64,000 nt of DNA from Adiantum capillus-veneris (taxonomy: Eukaryota > Streptophyta > Polypodiopsida > Polypodiales > Pteridaceae), in the NCBI GenBank assembly GCA_014529385.2, contig CM043971.1, positions 88,677,340 to 88,741,339 on the forward strand, given 5' to 3'. Shown here piece by piece: positions 45,263-55,681 of the stretch. Under the pieces are notes generated by a model. The model had not been told where the DNA came from. It worked only from the letters and a program-made list of their open reading frames with translations, and did not search any database. The position numbers and the translations under genes were made by a program. The first letter of the stretch is position 1; each line of letters begins with the position of its first letter.

Positions 45263-47580
45263 GTAGCTTGGAAGTAATCGTACTTGCTGAGAGCCTTTAG
45301 GATTGTAGGGCTAGATTAGGATTTTGAGGATGATTGATAGACGAGACAAGTCTTAAGATCAATGCTTAGAAAACCATAAAGAACAAGAAAACGAGTGTTT
45401 GTGGACACTTTCCATGAGCCCATTGCATGAGAACCTATGAGTAGGGTAAGTAAGATCCGAGGTGGATTTCAGAACATTGCTCTCTCTGAAACAATCATTG
45501 TGAGTTGTTATTGGAAGTCACAAAATTTTAGGTCTACGTCTAGAAATAGCACAAAAGGACTCCAAACCACTTAATCAGACTCGAGAGTAAGCTTAGAAGT
45601 TGTATGAACCAGTGGGTAAGTTCAAGGACACATTGAGCTAAAAATTTCAAGAGTTTGCAAAAACTCATATTATTTACTTTTTCTTGACATTTTAGGCCAA
45701 ATTAAGTTTTGACTTGATTCATAGGCTTAAAATAGATCATAAAAAGACTGTCCACTGAAAAAGTTGAAAAAAGTGTTCAGTTTGGGCCAAAAGTAAATAA
45801 TCGCTTTCAGCTCAAAATTGGCCGAGCTTGATACCAGTGACTCATTGCATGTGTACAAACAACTTTTGTAAAGGAACATAGGATTTGGATCACCAAATTG
45901 ACAAAAAACTGAGTAAAAACTAAAGTTTGTAAGTACTGACTTTTGGGAACGAGTGTAAATTAGAGAAAAATTTGTCCAAACTCAATGAAATTTGATTCAT
46001 AGGCTTATACTGATGTGATAGACATGTGTAGATGCTCACTTGACCAAAAAGATGCGAACAGTTGTCAGTTGTAAATAATCGTGATTATTTACATCTGCCT
46101 CATTTTTCAACTTTTTTGACTAAGCTGGCATACCACTAGTTTTACCATGTTGTAATAAGCCCAAAAACCAAATTTGGTTATATTTGGATCATTGGATTGA
46201 AAATTGTGACCAAATTTACAAAGTTAGTATGCGGACAAAAAATTGATGACCATTTGACCAAAAATTGTCCAAACTTGATGAAACTTGGCTAGGGATCTTA
46301 AGTTAAAGTGCTTAATAGATTTGTGTGCAAAAAATTAGCTGAAGTAAATAATCGCGATTATTTGCATCTGCTACAAAATTTGATACTCTTGCACATTTGA
46401 GTATACCACAAGGTCAAGCATATCAAGTAGACCACACAAATCAAATTTGGTGAAATTTGGATCACAAAATTGAGATTTAAGCCAGATTCTTGAAAATTGA
46501 GTCTGCGGACAATAAACAGTTGATAACTTGGACAAATCCTGTTCAAATTTGGTGAAACTTGACTCAGAGACTTAAAACATGTCATAAAATACTGAGTATT
46601 AAAAAAAGTGCAAAAAATGTTCATTTTAGGTCAAAAGTAAATAATCGTGATATTTTAGCTCAAAAATGACCAAGGTTGATACTAGAGACTCTAAGCATGA
46701 TTGCAAACATCTTTTGTAAAGACTCATAGAGTTTGGATCACAAAACAGACCAAAACCTTGATAAAAACTGAAATCTATATTGAATGTCGAGAACTTGAGT
46801 ATGACTTGGTAAATCTTGTTCAAATTCAGTGAAACTTGACTCATAGGCTTATATTGATGTGTTAAACAAGTGTACATGCTCAATTGACCAAAAAATGCAA
46901 AATTTTACCAAAAGTAAATAATCATGATTATTAACTTTTGCCATATTTTTCAAATTTTTTGACCAACTAAGCATACCACCAATTTTATCATGTTATATTG
47001 AGCACTCATATAAAATTTGGTAAGATTTGGATATCTTAAGTGAAAATTGTGGCAAGATTTGTAAAGTCGGTTTACGGGCAGAAACTGTTGACAAATTGAG
47101 CAGTAATTTTTCAAAATTGGTGAAACTTGTCTAGGGAGCTTAAGTTTAGTTGCTTAACCAGTTGGTATCAACATTTTGGCCCAAAAAAAAAAAAAATCCC
47201 AGTAGTAAATAATCGCGATTATTTACATTTGCTCCAAATTTGAAAATTTTTGCACAACTAAGTATACCACAGGGTCAAGCACATCAAGTAGACTCCACAA
47301 ATCAAATTTGGTGAAATTTGGATGAGACTTAAGCCAAATTCTTGGAATTAGAGTCTGCGGACACTAAACAATTGATAACTTGGACAAATGTTGATCAAAC
47401 TCAACCAAACTTGTCCAGAGACCACAACAAAGTAATTACTTGGCAAAACAAGCCTAAAAAATGTAGAAACTGAGAAAAGTAAATAATTAGGATTATTTAC
47501 TTTTAAGCCCCAGAAAAAAGATTTTGGACTTTCAAGCTTGTATAGTGTTAGAACAACATAATACAAGGCCACTGGCCAAG
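45263..47580 (+). repeat. Higher-order tandem array (3 monomers of about 280 bp) in E
   Basis: Monomers start at 45793, 46071, 46344, 46638, 46914, 47205 and 47479 (partial), each led by a GTAAATAATCG-like core. The best form is the perfect palindrome TAAATAATCGCGATTATTTA. Monomers fall into three types in the order a-b-c-a-b-c: the pairs a1/a2, b1/b2 and c1/c2 lie 845, 843 and 861 bases apart and are much more alike than neighbours. A partial c-type monomer precedes 45793. No coding sequence is seen. The array sits between the primer site and the gag-like ORF. Confidence 0.88.
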
Positions 47581-48008
47581 TTTGGGTTCCATCGGATCAA
47601 AATTAATACATGATAACTCAGTTTTCAAGTTGCATATTAGACCTTTAGCTCCTTGCAAGGATAGAATTTGGAAATCTCAATTGCTGACTCACTTAGCTCA
47701 GATTGAAGAACCAGGTTGCATGCAAAGAATTGGGAGCTTGACAAGAGTTGAATTCAAGTCAAGTGGAAAAAATGAATAACAATCTAATTTGCAGGTTAGG
47801 TTATTCAAGGCCTAGATTTTCATCATTTCAAAGGCTGCAATCAATTCTGACACTTTCGAGCTAGAGTTAATCAACTCTTGTGAGTCTAAGAGAAATCAAC
47901 AGCCAAAAGTACTTTGGAAAAAGCAGTTTTATCAAACCCGAGCAAGAATTTTTTTTGCTAATCAATACAAAAATCTGCTAGGAGACAATTTTTACAAAAC
48001 CAGTCGAC
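47581..48008 (+). other. Leader of element E before the gag-like ORF
   Basis: No clear homology. An open stretch at 47582-47779 has no recognisable features. Confidence 0.4.
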
Positions 48009-49048
48009 ATGGACTCATATTGAGCTGAGAGTTCAAGTACATCAGAGCAAGCCAGTAGCAGTGGTAACACAGGTACAAGTGCAACAGAGCAGATTTTACA
48101 GCTTTATGGCTACAATGGAGATAAAGTCTTGTATACAGATTCAAAAGGCCATAGATATTTGATGAATAGCAAAAGCATCATAGGAGCCAAGATCCTATTG
48201 ATCAGAGTAAAACCAGATTCAAAGAACTCCCAGATGTTCACAGACTTCAGTGGAGCCAGGTATTACAAGCTCAAAGATGAAGTGCAGATAAAGGTGCAAA
48301 AAATCAACCCAAGTGTTTATCCAGAAACCTGCACAAGCTTGCAAAACATACATTTAGTGCATATGCAATCAAGATCATTGTACATGGACTACAATGGTCA
48401 GATCTATAGTCGAGAGTCAGTAATGCAAGATCCAACAGATCAGCCAATTAAAGCCAATCTAATTGGAGAAGCAAGCCAAAGACGGTACGAAGGTCAAGAT
48501 GGAGCATTCTATAGCTTGATGCTCAGTGTTTTAAAAGAAGATGCTGATAACTTGGCCAGCATAGAAGCAGAAACTTCTCAACTAGAGCTTGACATGACAA
48601 AACAAAATGAAATACCACCAATCATGGCATATTGCTCAGATTGTGAACGAAAATGTGGACATTTTTTTAAGATTGTCCAAGAAATCCAGACAATAGGGAC
48701 ATATCAACTGCCAAGCAAGGTACAGAGAAAATTGGAAATGTGAATCTCAATGTAAGTGCATTTAACTCGTCACTTTTAATGCAATCAGATGATTCTGCAT
48801 TACCATTAGAAGCACCAACAAAAACACTGCAAGCTCAAAATCAGCATAAAGATGCACAGGTACTTGAAAAGCTTAAAATTTATTCTTTGAACAACAAATT
48901 CTTACATGAATTTGGTCAAGGTCTCCCGATATCACCAAAGGTTGAAGAGATTGTTAGGTTTGCAAATGATTTTGCATCCACTTCCACAAGTGTGCAATCT
49001 TTCATGAGTCTAAAGGACACATCAAAAAAAATGTTGTTAGCATTGTAT
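48009..49048 (+). pseudogene. Gag-like repeat protein with zinc knuckle (element E, first part)
   Basis: ATG at 48009 is followed by a TGA at codon 5, after which the frame is open to 48743. Four repeats of the type Y/F-x-D-x2-G-x2-Y occur: LYTDSKGHRYLMN, MFTDFSGARYYKL, LYMDYNGQIYSRE and RYEGQDGAFYSLM. A cysteine/histidine cluster (CSDCERKCGHFF) is followed, after a frameshift at about 48672, by DCPRNPDN, giving a CCHC knuckle with C-x2-C-x5-H-x4-C spacing. The second frame (to 49060) then runs into Copia C, which interrupts the gene; more repeats follow at 59397. The knuckle suggests an RNA-binding Gag-like role. The repeat fold is unknown to me. Confidence 0.6.
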
Positions 49049-49275
49049 TGTTGGAATTAGGGTTCCAGAGAAACACACACAGCTTGGAGAAGACGAAGGA
49101 AGCTCAAGGCACACAATAGAGAGTGTGTTACTTAGTGTGCAATGGAAAGATAGATAGCCCTAGAGTGATTGGCGTATATACAATGCTCGGGGGAAAAAAC
49201 CTCCTAAAGAAGGAAAAAATGCCCTGGCGGTCCTAGTGTGTTCACACACATCACTACCACATGTATATGGTAACA
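49049..49275 (-). repeat. 3' LTR of Copia C
   Basis: A 227-bp LTR preceded by the tgtat duplication. Confidence 0.94.
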
Positions 49276-49350
49276 AATCCCCCCTGGAGTGATGCGGTGA
49301 ACAAGAGCTGGCACATGACTAAAGGGAAGTGCCATGCCCTGAGGACATGA

Positions 49351-52300
49351 TCAGTCCACAAACGGGAGTAAGCCCAAAGCTTTGCGGAAAGCTTCAAGCT
49401 TCTCACGACACAATGCCTTTGTGAAAAGATCAGCAAGGTTGTCCTGTGTTGGCACATAAGCCAAGCTGATCTCTCCTGCTGAGAGCCTCTCCCTGACATA
49501 GTGGTAATGCACCTCAATGTGCTTTGTGCGAGCATGAAAAACTAGGTTCCTCGCAACTGCCAATGCGCTCTGACTGTCAGTGTAGATAGTGTTGGCAGTG
49601 TCCTATCCAACACCCAAATCAGCCATAAGGCGTCTGAGCCATACACACTCAACCGTAGCTGTGAAGACTGCCCTTTCCTCAGTCTCACAACTCGAAGTGG
49701 CCACAGTAGGTTGCTTCTTGCTCAACCATGATATACATGAACTGCCAAGCATGAAACAAAAACCACTTGTGGACACTCGCATGTCAAAACAACCAGCCCA
49801 ATCTGAGTCCAAAAAAGCATGTAAGTCTGGCGGCAATGACCCCCCCTTGGGATAAAACAAGCCAAGATGTAAAGTGCCACTAAGGTAGCGGAAAATCCTC
49901 TTGACAACCTGTCAATGCTTAGACCCTGGCCTATGCATAAATTTGCTGACCTGTGAGACTGCAAACTGAATATCTGGCCTCGTGTTGCATACATAAATGA
50001 GGCAGCTAGCATCATGTAGAATCAACTTCAAACTTGTTCTAATGGGAGTGGCAATAGGTTTGAAATCCTCAAACCCAAACTTACATAGCAATGTCTCTAT
50101 GTAACTTTTCTGACATAAAGCAATACCACCATCACACTGCTTAAACTGTATACCCAAGTAATGATGCAACAACCCCAAATCTTTCATCTTGAAAGTAGCA
50201 TTCAAATCAGCCTTAAATTCAAAAATATGTATCTCATTTGGTCCAGTGATCAGCAAATCATCGACATAAAGAACGACAATGAGAAATACATCACCCTCAT
50301 GCTTGACATACAATGTGCTTTCTGTTGGACTGTTACGAAAACCTTGTTTGACCAAATGAGTGTCAGCTTTCTCATACCAAGCACGAGGAGATTGCTTCAA
50401 CCCATACAAAGCCTTCTTACATCTGCACACTTTGTACTCTTGTCCTTTTATGACAAAACCGCGAGGCTGTGTTACATAAACGTCCTCAAATATGTCACCA
50501 TTCAAGAAAGCAGTAACAATGTTTGATTGATGTACATCCTAACCAAAATGAGCTGCCAATGCACATAGAAAATGCACAGTAGTCATACGACAAGTGGGAG
50601 CAAAAGTCTGTTCATAATCTATGCCTTTTTGTTGTGCATAACCCTTTGCAACAAGTCGAGCCTTATGACGATCGATCTCACCATCCAGTTTGCGTTTCAA
50701 CTTATAAACCCACTTCGTACCAATGGCCTTTTTGCCAGGAGGCAAATCACATAAAGTCCATGTGTCATTTTGTATAAGTGCATCATATTCTGATTGCATG
50801 GCAGCCATCCAATTTTCTGAATTCTGTGCTTCATCAAAAGACAGAGGCTCCTCAACATCATGTAATCTAGACACAGCCAAAGCATAACAATTTGATGCAT
50901 AAGATGCATGGTGAGAGCCTGAACGAGTACGACTAGACAAGGGTGCATCCAATTTACTGTCACACAAAGTGTGCACTGCCATTTTGGCATACCTCTAGAC
51001 TGCTTGTTTTCAGCCCTTTCCTCTTCAAGTACATCATGTACATCTGCATCAGTAATAGGCTGATCTATAACATTTTAAGAAACCCCCATAGGGTGTACAT
51101 TTGCCTCATTGGAACTTACATTCGTATTTCCACCACTGGAAAGAGGCGACAAAGTGTCATAAATGTCCAGTGAGCTTACATTACTATCTCTAGTACATGA
51201 CAGCAAGGGATGAATAGAATCTTCCACAAACACTACATCTCGTGAAACCAAAATACGTTTTGTTTGCGGATGATACAACCTCTAACCTTTTCTTTCAGCA
51301 CTACAACCAACAAAAATACATTTGACAGCTTTATCATCCAATTTTTTGCACTGTGTTTGTGGCACCAAAGCATATGCCAAACAGCCAACAACACACATGT
51401 GCTTAATACAAGGCTTTCTATCATGCCATGCTTCATATGGAGTAATAGATTGCAAAGCTTTCGTAGGACACCTGTTTAGTACATTAGTGGCACACATGAT
51501 GGCCTCAAGCCAAAAAGAATGCGGCAAAAAGCTTGACTTTTGACCATACATCGTGCCATTTCCGTAAGTGACCTGTTTTTCCTCTCAGCAACACCATTTT
51601 GTTGAGGTGTATAAGGCACTGTACATTGGTGTTTTATCCCACGACTAGCCAGAAATTCATTGAATTCATGAGACATATACTCCCCCCCTCGATCGGAACG
51701 GAGGGTGTCCATAGTACATTTCGAGACATTTTCAGCCATAGCAAGAAATTTTTTGAAGCACATAAAAACTTCGGACTTCGCTTTAAGCTGAAATACCCAT
51801 GCAAGCCTGGAGTAATCATCAATGAAAATCATGAAGTACAGGTAATTGCCCAAGGATGGAGTTTGCATGGGCCCACAAACATCACTATACACAAGCTGCA
51901 ACCTGCATGTGGCCCAAACTTAACCATCCTTTGGAAACTTAGAACGCTGCATCTTACCCAAAATACAGCCTTCACAAACATGTTTGACAGGTGCTTCAAG
52001 AGGTAGAAAAGAAGAAACCAAATCAGATTTTTGCAAACGCTGCAAACTGGCAAAATTCAGATGACCAAAACGTGCATGCCAAAGTTTTGCATCTGAATAA
52101 GCCCTTGAATCTGCAACAACATTTGCAAATTTTTTTCCACACTTGTCATACAAAGTGAGCTTATACAACCCACGCCACAAAAGTCCAGATGCAACAATTT
52201 CATCACCAAAACTGAGATCATGAACTGTACATTTGTTATCCACAAATTTGACTACAAGTCCAAGTCTAGCAAGTGCGGATACAGACAAGAGATTCTTCTT

Positions 52301-53603
52301 GATCCCAGGTACATAAAGTGCATCAACAAGTGTGAAGGAACTACCATTTGCAACAATAAGCAGAATATGTCCAACTCCCTGACCCGGATAAGAGGCATTG
52401 TTGGCACAAGTGACTGAATTTCCATGAGGGACAGACTCGAGAGAGGTAAACAATTCACAATGTGAGGTATTGTGCTTTGTAGCACCACTATTGAAATACC
52501 ACACATGTGAATCTGTAGCAACAACTGACAAGCATGCATCATGGACAATAGGATTGTAAGTGCACTCTGTGCTAAAAGCCCATTCTGCATCAACATCAGC
52601 AACACAGTCTTTTTTCACAGAAGACTCAACAATGGCTGCATTTGTAGTGGAAGTAGTATTTGCAGTGGAACCACCCTCTTTCTTCTTAGCCTCTTTGGCC
52701 TTCAACTTAGGACACGACTTGGTCAAGTGATCATTAGCCTTACAATAATGGCAACTTATCTTCTTTTTTCCCTTATCACCAGAATTTCCAGACAAAGTGC
52801 TGCCAACAGAAGCATTGGGAACATAAGTTTTTCCACTCGTAGCAGAACCATAAGAAGTGGCTGCATTGTTGTTTACCACCCTTTCTTTGAGAAGGAATAA
52901 AATCCTGTTCAACTATAAGCTGTCTAGTCCTGTTTTTTCTGGAAAGTGACTCTTGCAATAGCAATGTGCATAATGCATAAAACTTGACAACTTCTCGATT
53001 TGCTTGGGTCATAAGTCTCCAAGTACTAGCAAAAGTCTGGTAAGAATCTGGTAAGGCATCAAGGACAGTCTGCACAAGGGAACTGTCTGAAATGACTTCA
53101 CCTACAGAAATAAGTTGCTCATTGATATCCTTGACGGTAGCAAGGGAAGTGTCCATATCATCTTCCTCATGCATAATTTTCGACTCCAGTTCTTTACGCA
53201 GCAAAGCAATTTTATCCTCATTGCGGCTTGCATAAAGACCAGCCAAAATATCCCAAGCCTGTTTTGCAGATTTTGTTGAACGGATGTGAGGAACAATGGT
53301 GCGCTTCATAGACAACGCAATCAATAGATGAGCCTGCGCATCCTTTACATCCCAACGAGCTTGTTCTTGCGTAGGCAAAACAACTCTAACAGCAGCAATC
53401 CTTGCAGCAAGACCTGCAACATCCTCAACATCGCATACATCCTCAGAACCAAGAGGTACATCAATGCCCTACACAATATTCCAGACGCCCTTTGACACAA
53501 GAACATGTTGCATCATATAAGCCCACATAGGGTAATTGTTCCCATCCAACCTGTCCTCAGCACCAAACTTCTTGAACACATCTGTGTTGTTGTTGTTAGC
53601 CAT
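49351..53603 (-). pseudogene. Copia gag-pol pseudogene (copy C)
   Basis: Gag starts at ATG 53603 and is stopped at about 53470 (CAG to TAG). It continues at 52776-53378, with a frameshift near 52900 and a CCHC knuckle in the next ORF. The ORF 51920-52912 reads from Gag through the knuckle (CHYCKANDHLTKSC) straight into the protease, showing that gag and pol share one frame in this family. The protease site is NSGATKH, so the catalytic aspartate is lost. The integrase core lies at 51476-51901, the downstream integrase and reverse transcriptase at 50539-51551 and 49912-50505 (LYVDDLLITG), and RNase H at 49351-49860. Several frameshifts and a small deletion near 50010 make it non-functional. Confidence 0.92.
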
Positions 53604-53941
53604 GGTAAATGCTGCACCTGATGTAAAAACTGCACGAAAATAGGAGAAATGGAGCGGGAACAACACGTGCTACATAGCACAAACCGTAGAAGACCAAAAG
53701 GCACTTGTTATGCAGAAAACGACACTAATAGAAATTCTGCACAAAATGACAAAATTGCCTGTGCAGACCTGCCTGTAGTGGAAATGGAGGCCGAAATGAG
53801 CCCGAATCAAAAATCTGAGCAGACTGAGCTCTTTGAACTCACCCAAAATTTTTGTCAACCTGCGAACGCTTGCCAAAGGTCACTGAAATCGGAGAAAGTG
53901 AGCAAGCGTGTGCTGGAGCAGCTGGCGACTAACCCCGGGAG

Positions 53942-53946
53942 GATGC
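53942..53946. repeat. TSD of Copia D, gatgc
   Basis: Repeated exactly at 59126-59130. Confidence 0.95.
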
Positions 53947-54173
53947 TGTTACCATATACATGTGGTAGTGATGTGTGTGAACACACTAGGACCGCCGGGG
54001 GATTTTTTCCCTCTTTAGGAGGTTTTTTCCCCCGTGCATTGTATATACGCCCATCACTCTAGGGCTATCAATCTTTCCATTGCACACTAAGTAACACACT
54101 CTCTATTGTGTGCCTTGAGCTTCCTTCGTCTTCTCCAAGCTGTGTGTGTTTCTCTGCAACCCTAATTCCAACA
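53947..54173 (+). repeat. 5' LTR of Copia D
   Basis: A 227-bp LTR, TGTTACC to CCAACA, with a TATA-like GTATATAC at 54041-54048. Confidence 0.96.
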
Positions 54174-54175
54174 AT

Positions 54176-54187
54176 TGGTATCAGAGC
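54176..54187 (+). other. Primer binding site of Copia D (tRNA-iMet)
   Basis: TGGTATCAGAGC, the canonical complement of the plant initiator-methionine tRNA 3' end, two bases after the LTR. Confidence 0.95.
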
Positions 54188-54535
54188 AGGTCACGTCCTC
54201 CCGGGCTTAGTCGCCAGCTGCTCCAGCACACGCCTGCTCACTTTCTCCGATTTCAGTGAGCTTTGGCGAGCGTTCGCAGGTCGACAAATATTTTGGGAAA
54301 GCTCGTTGAGCTTGGTCTGCTCAAAATTTTGATTTGGGCTCATTTCGGCCTCCGTCTCCACTACAGGCAGTACTGCACAGGCTATTTCGTCATTTTGTGC
54401 AGATTTTCTGTCAGTGCCGTTTTCTACATAACAGGTGCCTTATAGTCTTCTACGGTTTGTGCTATATAGCACAAGTTGTTCCCGCTCCATTTCTCCTATT
54501 TTCGGGCAGTTTTCACATCAGGTGCAGCATTTACC

Positions 54536-55681
54536 ATGGCTGACAACAACAACACAGATGTGTTCAAGATGTTTGCTGCTGAGGACAGGTTGGATGGGGA
54601 CAACTACCCTATGTGGGCTTATATGATGCAACATGTTCTTGTGTCAAAAGGTGTCTGGAACATTGTGCAGGGCATTGATGTACGTCCTGGTTCTGAAGAT
54701 GTAGGCGATGTTGAGGATGTTGCAGGTCTTGCTGCAAGGATTGCAGCTGTTAGAGTTGTTTTGCCTACGGCAGAACAAGCTCGTTGGGATGTTAAGGATG
54801 CGCAGGCTCATGCATTGATTGCATTGTCTGTGAAGCGCACCATTATTCCTCACATCCGTTCAGCAAAATCTACAAAACAGGCTTGGGATATTCTAGCAGG
54901 TCTTTATGCAAGCCGCAATGAGGCTAAAATTGCTTTGCTGCGTAAAGAGCTAGAGTCGAAGATTATGTATGAGGAAGATGATATGGACACTTTCCTTGCT
55001 AGTGTCAAGGATATCAATGAGCAACTCATTTCTGCAGGTGAAGTCATTTCGGACAGTTCCCTTGTGCAGACTGTTCTTGATGCCTTACCAGATTCCTACC
55101 AGACTTTTGCTAGTACTTGGAGACTGATGACCCAAGGAAATCCTGAAGTTGTCAAGTTTGATGCATTATGCACATTGCTGTTGCAAGAGTCACTTTCTAG
55201 AAAAAACAGGACTAGGCAGCGTGCAGTTGAACAGGCTTTTATTGCTTCTCAAAGAAAGGGTGGTAACAGTAATGCAGCCACTTCTTATGGTTCTGCTGCG
55301 AGTGGCAAAAATTCTGTTCCTAATGCTTCTGGTGGCAGCACTTTGTCTGGCAATTCTGGTGATAAGGGCAAAAAGAAGATGCGTTGCCATTATTGTAAAG
55401 CCAATGATCACTTGATCAAGTCATGTCCTAAGTTGAAGGCCAAAGAGGCTAAGAAGAAAGAGGGTGGTTCCACTGCAAATGCTGGTTCCACTACAAATGC
55501 AGCCATTGTTGAGTCTTCTGTGAAAGGAGATTGTGATGCTGATGTTGATGCAGAATGGGCTTTTAGCGCAGAGTGCACTTACAATCCTGCTGTCCATGAT
55601 GCATGCTTGGTCAATTGCTGCAGATTCACATGTGTGGTATTTCGACAGTGGTGCTACAAAGCACATTACCTCACATCGTGA
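54536..55681 (+). CDS. gag: Copia Gag (copy D)
   Basis: A 381-aa open frame from the first ATG that aligns with Gag of copies A and C (MADNNNTDVFKMF). The N-terminal part has the plant Copia Gag pattern (NYPMWAYMMQHVL, AKSTKQAWDILAGLY, ELESKIMYEEDDMDTF, VLDALPDSYQTF), typical of UBN2/retrotran-gag type proteins. A CCHC knuckle (CHYCKANDHLIKSC) lies near residues 283-296 for RNA binding. A loss of two bases relative to copies A and C at about 55610-55622 throws the last ~20 codons out of frame. The family polyprotein would otherwise read on into protease. The capsid and knuckle are complete. Confidence 0.93.
   Translation: MADNNNTDVFKMFAAEDRLDGDNYPMWAYMMQHVLVSKGVWNIVQGIDVRPGSEDVGDVEDVAGLAARIAAVRVVLPTAEQARWDVKDAQAHALIALSVKRTIIPHIRSAKSTKQAWDILAGLYASRNEAKIALLRKELESKIMYEEDDMDTFLASVKDINEQLISAGEVISDSSLVQTVLDALPDSYQTFASTWRLMTQGNPEVVKFDALCTLLLQESLSRKNRTRQRAVEQAFIASQRKGGNSNAATSYGSAASGKNSVPNASGGSTLSGNSGDKGKKKMRCHYCKANDHLIKSCPKLKAKEAKKKEGGSTANAGSTTNAAIVESSVKGDCDADVDAEWAFSAECTYNPAVHDACLVNCCRFTCVVFRQWCYKAHYLTS

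Noticed and set aside
45793-47490. Centromeric satellite
   Set aside because: The array is short, bounded by retroelement parts (primer site and gag-like ORF), and has only two higher-order units. No evidence for centromere location.
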